The notes below the pieces were generated by a model. That model was not told the DNA's origin, ran no database searches, and worked only from the letters and a program-made list of their open reading frames with translations. A DNA stretch of 10,517 nucleotides from Bacillota bacterium (lineage in GTDB: Bacteria; Bacillota_A; Clostridia; Lachnospirales; Lachnospiraceae): NCBI GenBank assembly GCA_023443925.1, contig JAEZSL010000102.1:1-10517 (forward strand), written 5' to 3'. A program made the translations under genes and the position numbers. Shown here one piece after another: positions 7,120-10,517 of the stretch. How positions within the stretch are numbered: position 1 is the stretch's first letter; each line of letters opens with the position of its first letter.

Positions 7120-7156
7120 TTTGTTATATAATGATAATGTAAAAAAATATAACAAA
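7120..7156. promoter_or_regulatory. 10-bp inverted repeat over the araC-type gene promoter region
   Basis: TTTGTTATAT (7120-7129) and ATATAACAAA (7147-7156) are a perfect 10-bp inverted repeat with a 17-nt spacer. A TATAAT lies at 7127-7132, overlapping the left arm, and GATAAT at 7133-7138; no good -35 box could be placed. The regulator's ATG begins 31 nt after the right arm. The position suggests an operator, perhaps for autoregulation or for the divergent uxuA. The half-sites resemble TTGTTA of Rex boxes, but the wide spacing does not fit Rex. Confidence 0.4.
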
Positions 7157-7187
7157 TTTGTCACATCCTACGAAAGGTGCCATTCCA

Positions 7188-8078
7188 ATGACTCAGCCTT
7201 ATTATGAAGAATTAATGCCGGTTGTTAATGGGGAACGTTATCCCTTCCACAGTTTCCAGGCCGATACCAGGGGCCGCAGTTTTATTGTAGAACCCCACTG
7301 GCATTATTATATCGAATTGCTGTACTTTCTGGAAGGAAGCGCTTCCATTATCCTGGGCAATGAACGTTTTTTAGTATCCGAAGGGGATTTAGTTATAATT
7401 AATTCAAGGGAAGTGCATTCCATAATATGCCAGGATGGAATCCCTACCCGGTATATTGTTATTAAATATGATGTGGATTTATTATATTCCTCGGCAAAAT
7501 CCGTTTTTGAAGCCAAATATATCCTGCCCTTTACCATGTCCCAGCAAAATTTTAAAAAGGTGTTCCGGCAGCCGGAAATTGAATGTACTCCGATTAAATC
7601 CCTGGCGTTTGAAATTTATGATGAATATGTCCATAAGAATTACGGCTTTGAACTGGCTGTAAAAATTAATATCGGCGCTTTATTTTTATGGTTTATCCGT
7701 AAGTGGGAAAGTGAAGGTATCAAACTTACCATTGAACCCATTCCCATGCAGATTGATCTGGAAAAACTAACGCTGCTGCTGGATTATCTGGATTTACATT
7801 ATAACGAAGACATATCCGTTAATGATATGGCAAAAATGTGTAATGTAAGTTACAGTTATTTTTCCCGTTTTTTTAAAAAGGTTATGCAAAGAACTTTTGT
7901 AGAATATTTAAATTATGTACGCATCACAGAGGCAAAACGCCTTTTGCTGACAACCAAAATGAATATAACGGAAGTAGCTTTAAGTGTGGGGTATTCCAAT
8001 TCCAGCTATTTTATCGGGCAGTTTAAACGTTATAATAACCAGTCGCCAAAACAGTTTAAGCTTCGTACTTTATCCTGA
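7188..8078 (+). CDS. AraC family transcriptional regulator with N-terminal cupin
   Basis: This 296-residue DNA-binding regulator is of the sugar-sensing AraC type. An N-terminal cupin barrel (about residues 15-110) contains the HWHYYIELLYFLEG strand (37-50) and EGDLVIINSREVHS (65-78). The C-terminal AraC DNA-binding domain (about 193-294) has two helix-turn-helices: the first near ISVNDMAKMCNVSYSYFSRF (209-228), the second near ITEVALSVGYSNSSYFIGQF (260-279), followed by the usual QSPKQFK ending. The ATG at 7188 has AAAGGTG 8 nt upstream; a TTG at 7158 in frame would add ten residues but lacks a ribosome site. It is divergent from the uxuA-like gene across a shared 317-nt spacer. The inference is therefore that it controls uronate or related sugar use, with the ligand bound in the cupin. 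The specific ligand cannot be told. Confidence 0.92.
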   Translation: MTQPYYEELMPVVNGERYPFHSFQADTRGRSFIVEPHWHYYIELLYFLEGSASIILGNERFLVSEGDLVIINSREVHSIICQDGIPTRYIVIKYDVDLLYSSAKSVFEAKYILPFTMSQQNFKKVFRQPEIECTPIKSLAFEIYDEYVHKNYGFELAVKINIGALFLWFIRKWESEGIKLTIEPIPMQIDLEKLTLLLDYLDLHYNEDISVNDMAKMCNVSYSYFSRFFKKVMQRTFVEYLNYVRITEAKRLLLTTKMNITEVALSVGYSNSSYFIGQFKRYNNQSPKQFKLRTLS

Positions 8079-8321
8079 GGTTTTTAAGTTTGCGATACTA
8101 TACATAGCAGCCGGAGATTCTGAGATTAGCTGCCAATAATATAAGGTTGTGGCTTATGTTTATCGGACTTGTACGGTGATATTTCTTGGACAGATATTTT
8201 ATGCTGCTTTTTTTGCATCTTAATATTTATTTTGATTTATTTGTTCCTGATATATTCTATATCCGGATATTATTAATATCTGTTTTATTTGTGTGCCATG
8301 CTATTTTTTGAACTAACTGAA
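8079..8321. other. AT-rich spacer after the AraC-type gene
   Basis: No convincing gene, promoter or terminator was seen. A weak GCAGC/GCTGC stem (8107-8111/8129-8133, 17-nt loop) is not followed by a T-run. A run of seven T at about 8211-8217 is flanked only by ATGC/GCAT. Confidence 0.5.
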
Positions 8322-8512
8322 CTTGATGTCAATTACTATTAATACTACTATATTCTTGATACCAAGTCCTACTTATATTACTATTTATACTGCTATGTTC
8401 TTGATACCAAGTCCTATTTACACTGCTAATTATACTGCTATATTCTTGATATCAAGTTCTATTTATACTGCTAATTATACTACTATATTCTTGATATCAA
8501 GTTCTATTTATA
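8322..8512. repeat. 45-bp-period tandem repeat with palindromic CTTGATATCAAG cores
   Basis: Units begin with CTTGAT at 8322 (a 33-nt short unit), 8355, 8400, 8445 and 8490 (the last truncated at about 8512). The three complete units are exactly 45 bp. Each starts with a 12-bp core, perfectly palindromic CTTGATATCAAG at 8445 and 8490, and CTTGATACCAAG with one mismatched pair at 8355 and 8400. The rest consists of smaller TATACTGCTAAT-like 12-mers, which explains the 12-nt shorter first unit. Because 45 is a multiple of three, an ORF of 84 codons stays open from an ATG at 8326 to 8580 and would encode a 15-residue hydrophobic repeat (such as IFLIPSPIYTANYTA). There is no ribosome site before it, so it is probably not a gene. 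A slippage-prone VNTR or an array of protein-binding sites is more likely. Confidence 0.8.
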
Positions 8513-8672
8513 GCTTATATTCTTTAGTAATCTCCTTATATACCACTCAGTCTATACTTAAAATCATATTTATCCACTAAACAACATAAAAGGTCTATGC
8601 ATCGTAATCTACATTTGTTATTTTATATAAAAAACCTGATAATTATTATGAAAAACTCCGATACAAGTGTAA

Positions 8673-8701
8673 TTTACAGCCATAAATTTATATGGTAAAA
8701 T
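8673..8701 (+). promoter_or_regulatory. Sigma-A type promoter of the BIG2 protein gene
   Basis: TTTACA (8673-8678) and TAAAAT (8696-8701) are separated by exactly 17 nt, with TGG just before the -10 (extended -10). The predicted transcription start, 7 nt after the -10, falls at about 8708, which is the first base of the left arm of the inverted repeat to within one nucleotide. This is the best-formed promoter in the window. Confidence 0.75.
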
Positions 8702-8708
8702 AAGGATA

Positions 8709-8745
8709 GTTTGTCCCGGGCGTTCCGCCAGTTTTATTCCTCACA
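8709..8745. repeat. Left arm of inverted repeat bracketing the BIG2 gene
   Basis: GTTTGTCCCG (8709-8718) and TTTATTCCTCACA (8733-8745) are together the exact reverse complement of 9781-9803. They are interrupted by 14 nt (8719-8732) that contain a mini-hairpin, GGCG-TTC-CGCC. The arm lies at the predicted 5' end of the mRNA, ending about 10 nt before the ribosome binding site. Confidence 0.85.
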
Positions 8746-8766
8746 TTCCATGAATGGAGGATTCTA

Positions 8767-9774
8767 ATGTCCCACCTTAAAAAATTCATTATTTCCATCT
8801 TATTATGTATTCCATTATTAATTACAACGATTCCTACTCCTACGGTATTGGCCGGCTCCTCCGATACCTTTTCCTTCATCATTTTATCACAATATACGGC
8901 CACAGCCGATATAGGAAATGAAATCTATCTGCTGGCTATCACCTCGAATGGAAAAATGGCTTCCTGGAAAAGCAGTGATTCTAAAATTGCATCTGTAAAT
9001 ACCTATGGAGTTGTAACCGCAAAAAAAGGCGGAACGGTTAAAATCACCGCTAAAATCAGTAAAGCGGAAGCTTCCTGCCTCATTACCGTAAATAAAACTA
9101 AGGTGACTCTCAGCTCTTCCAGTGCATCTATTGAACACGGCGAAACCATGAAGTTGTCGGCTAAGTCTTCCAATGGTTCTGAAATAACCTGGAAAAGCAG
9201 TAAAAAAAGTATAGCAACCATAGACGATAACGGAACTGTTACCGGTTTAAAACCCGGTGAAACCATTATTACCGCAAAAGCAGATGATACTACCGTATCC
9301 TGCAAAGTGAAAGTGAAATCTCCGGTTGTAAAATTAAATAAGACATCCGTAGATTTATACCGGAATCATACCATACAACTTATCGCTTCCGTCTCTTCCG
9401 GTATCGCACCGGTCTGGAAAACCAATAAGAAAAGTGTGGCTGTAGTTGACGAAACAGGTACGATAACCGGAATAAAAAACGGTACCGCCATCATAAGTGC
9501 TGCTGTAGACGGCGTTGTCAAAAACTGTACGGTTACAATCCGAAAACCGGATATTACTTTAAGCCAGAAGGAAATTACCTTAAAAACAGGAGGTGTCACC
9601 CAGCTTACGGCTTCCGTATCTTCAAAAAATCTGCCGGCATGGTCTACCAGCAATACCAATGTTCTGGCCGTCACTTCCGATGGTAAAATCACAGCATTAA
9701 AAAAGGGCACTGCTTATGTTTATGCCAGCGAGGACGGCACAAAGGTAAAGTGTACTGTTAAAGTAACCGAATAA
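8767..9774 (+). CDS. Secreted protein of four bacterial Ig-like (BIG2) domains
   Basis: This is a 335-residue exported protein. An N-terminal signal peptide has a KK charge pair and a long hydrophobic stretch (residues 7-22), with a plausible V-L-A cleavage site before residue 30. The rest is four BIG2 domains (about 41-109, 111-185, 187-259 and 261-334). Each has the family pattern of a core Trp (W67, W142, W217, W292), a G-x-V/I-T-A/G-L/I-K-x-G-T turn and a final C-x-V-x-V/I strand (C104, C179, C254, C329). Both landmark sets repeat at exactly 75 residues, so the domains have kept register without indels. There is no sortase motif, membrane anchor or catalytic domain, so it is presumably released or held by carbohydrate or protein contacts. 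BIG2 repeats usually mediate adhesion or serve as spacers. GGAGG lies 6 nt before the ATG. The gene stands alone, with its own promoter. Confidence 0.92.
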   Translation: MSHLKKFIISILLCIPLLITTIPTPTVLAGSSDTFSFIILSQYTATADIGNEIYLLAITSNGKMASWKSSDSKIASVNTYGVVTAKKGGTVKITAKISKAEASCLITVNKTKVTLSSSSASIEHGETMKLSAKSSNGSEITWKSSKKSIATIDDNGTVTGLKPGETIITAKADDTTVSCKVKVKSPVVKLNKTSVDLYRNHTIQLIASVSSGIAPVWKTNKKSVAVVDETGTITGIKNGTAIISAAVDGVVKNCTVTIRKPDITLSQKEITLKTGGVTQLTASVSSKNLPAWSTSNTNVLAVTSDGKITALKKGTAYVYASEDGTKVKCTVKVTE

Positions 9775-9780
9775 TTTAAT

Positions 9781-9803
9781 TGTGAGGAATAAACGGGACA
9801 AAC
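9781..9803. repeat. Right arm of inverted repeat bracketing the BIG2 gene
   Basis: Six nucleotides after the stop codon, TGTGAGGAATAAA followed by CGGGACAAAC (23 nt) is the uninterrupted reverse complement of the two parts of the left arm. Matching stops on both sides, so the repeat is sharply bounded. In an mRNA covering the gene the two arms could form 10-bp and 13-bp helices joining the 5' and 3' ends. Confidence 0.85.
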
Positions 9804-9826
9804 AACTTCCAATTACAATAAATTAT

Positions 9827-9947
9827 GGGGATAGCAGAAGTCCTGCCCCAAAAGGAAACCCGTCGTAGACGGGAGTAGCCTGTACAGAAGAAAACCTCCG
9901 GTCATTTATACCAAAGGTTCTACTAAGCTTATGACATTTCAACCGGT
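9827..9947 (+). ncRNA. Candidate structured RNA with two hairpins and a possible pseudoknot
   Basis: A GC-richer island in AT-rich, gene-free DNA. Hairpin 1 pairs GGG (9827-9829) and GCAG (9834-9837) with CTGC (9843-9846) and CCC (9847-9849). Hairpin 2 is perfect: CCCGTC (9859-9864), GTA loop, GACGGG (9868-9873), extended by AGG/CCT across an internal loop. Next, AACCT (9893-9897) pairs with AGGTT (9915-9919). The bases in that loop, CCG and GTCAT (9898-9905), can pair with ATGAC (9931-9935) and CGG (9944-9946), which would make a pseudoknot. A TACAAT at 9814-9819 would start transcription near 9827, but no good -35 was found. I cannot assign a known family from memory; the GGGAGTAGC string recalls yybP-ykoY riboswitches, but the rest does not fit. 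It could also be the 3' UTR of the BIG2 mRNA. Confidence 0.45.
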
Positions 9948-10062
9948 ATTAATTATTATTATAAGTCATTTCTGATTACATTGGTGCTACACAATTTAAC
10001 AGCTTATCTTCGCTTCTCATATAATCATTCTTAAAAAGACTATTTTAAATATTTATCTTTTA

Positions 10063-10095
10063 TTGCTTTATAAAAAAAACTTGCTTTATAAAAAA
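10063..10095. repeat. 18-bp-period direct repeat after the MerR gene
   Basis: TTGCTTTATAAAAAA occurs at 10063-10077 and again at 10081-10095, ending at the base before the MerR-family stop codon. On the - strand, the direction of that gene, it reads as two T-rich tracts without a stem. It may help end transcription, but no hairpin supports that. Confidence 0.5.
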
Positions 10096-10488
10096 TTACT
10101 TCTTACTTATCTGCTTTTTTAGCTTTTCCTCACTAACCAATACTCTCTCTTCATAACCATCAATTTTCTTATCAAGCCGCTCCAGGGTCTCCTGCATTAC
10201 CCCAATCCTTTCCGCAAGCTGTCTGCGCTGTTCAATCAATAGTGACTTTCTGGTTTGTATGGTAGTATTACCTTGCTGGAATAGGCTTACATATTCCACT
10301 AAAATTTCAATGGATAACCCTGCTCTTCTCATACATTTGATGAAGTTCACCCAGTTGCAGTCCTCTTCGGTATAATCTCTGATTCCGCTGCTATTGCGGG
10401 TCACTGGCGGAATTAATCCGATTCTTTCATAATAACGCAAGGTATCCGCAGATAAATCATATTTTTGGCTTACTTCTGTAATAGTCAT
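10096..10488 (-). CDS. MerR family regulator, AdhR/NmlR-like
   Basis: This 130-residue regulator has an N-terminal MerR winged helix (residues 1-70: TITEVSQKYDLSADTLRYYE, then RNSSGIRDY) and a C-terminal coiled coil of about 40 residues (LLIEQRRQLAERIGVMQETL and on) for dimerisation. There is no C-terminal metal-binding Cys cluster. It has C44 and C52; the latter is at the position of the conserved Cys52 that AdhR of Bacillus subtilis needs to sense reactive aldehydes. Family knowledge: such proteins twist promoters with long (19-bp) spacers into an active shape, often for dehydrogenase, reductase or carboxymuconolactone decarboxylase-like genes. The ATG has a strong AAAGGAGG 4 nt upstream. 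The target operon is not visible; it may lie beyond 10517. Confidence 0.9.
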   Translation of the reverse strand: MTITEVSQKYDLSADTLRYYERIGLIPPVTRNSSGIRDYTEEDCNWVNFIKCMRRAGLSIEILVEYVSLFQQGNTTIQTRKSLLIEQRRQLAERIGVMQETLERLDKKIDGYEERVLVSEEKLKKQISKK

Positions 10489-10517
10489 GGTTCCTCCTTT
10501 TTTTATCAGCCTTCAAA

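Noticed and set aside
8326..8580. 84-codon ORF through the 45-bp tandem repeat
   Set aside because: There is no ribosome binding site, and the frame is open because the repeat length is a multiple of three. The composition is low-complexity Ile/Thr/Tyr/Ser with no recognisable domain. Kept only as a repeat.
9868..9880. GGGAGTAGC string as a yybP-ykoY manganese riboswitch
   Set aside because: The rest of the conserved core is absent, and no exporter or same-strand gene follows.

Overview
The window looks like chromosomal DNA from a low-GC, strictly anaerobic Firmicute of class Clostridia, most probably Lachnospiraceae. The evidence is a clostridial Rex repressor, a multi-subunit electron-bifurcating type [FeFe] hydrogenase operon, strong AGGAGG ribosome binding sites, AT-rich spacers and a secreted bacterial Ig-like (BIG2) repeat protein. 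This is inference from protein families; no rRNA or marker gene is present.

Positions 1-5706 form a redox block on the + strand. The 3' end of a flavoprotein oxidoreductase (GltA / NfnB type) overlaps rex, the NADH/NAD+-sensing repressor. After a 225-nt spacer built from consecutive hairpins comes hydC-hydB-hydA: a NuoE-like [2Fe-2S] subunit, a NuoF-like FMN/NAD(H)/Fe-S subunit with two added ferredoxin clusters, and an [FeFe] hydrogenase with an intact H-cluster site. An 82-residue protein with the Cys pattern of a [2Fe-2S] thioredoxin-like ferredoxin follows one base after hydA. A strong intrinsic terminator closes the unit. Together these proteins would move electrons between NAD(P)H, ferredoxin and H2, with Rex as the obvious candidate regulator.

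Positions 5707-8078 form a sugar-acid block. A short mannonate dehydratase (uxuA-like, - strand) is divergent from a cupin-AraC type regulator (+ strand). Their 317-nt shared spacer holds a possible short upstream ORF with the only good ribosome binding site ahead of uxuA, and a 10-bp inverted repeat over a TATAAT element in front of the regulator gene.

Positions 8079-10095 are AT-rich and accessory-like. They contain a 45-bp-period tandem repeat with palindromic cores, then a well-formed promoter driving a secreted protein of four BIG2 domains. That gene is bracketed by a long inverted repeat whose left arm begins at the predicted transcription start. Just after the right arm is a GC-rich stretch that folds into two hairpins and a potential pseudoknot, a candidate structured RNA. 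The window ends with a MerR-family regulator of the AdhR/NmlR type (- strand), whose conserved Cys is at position 52.

Most novel candidates are the mRNA-bracketing inverted repeat, the candidate RNA beside it, the possible leader ORF of uxuA and the multi-hairpin element between rex and hydC. No CRISPR, transposase, tRNA or rRNA was seen.
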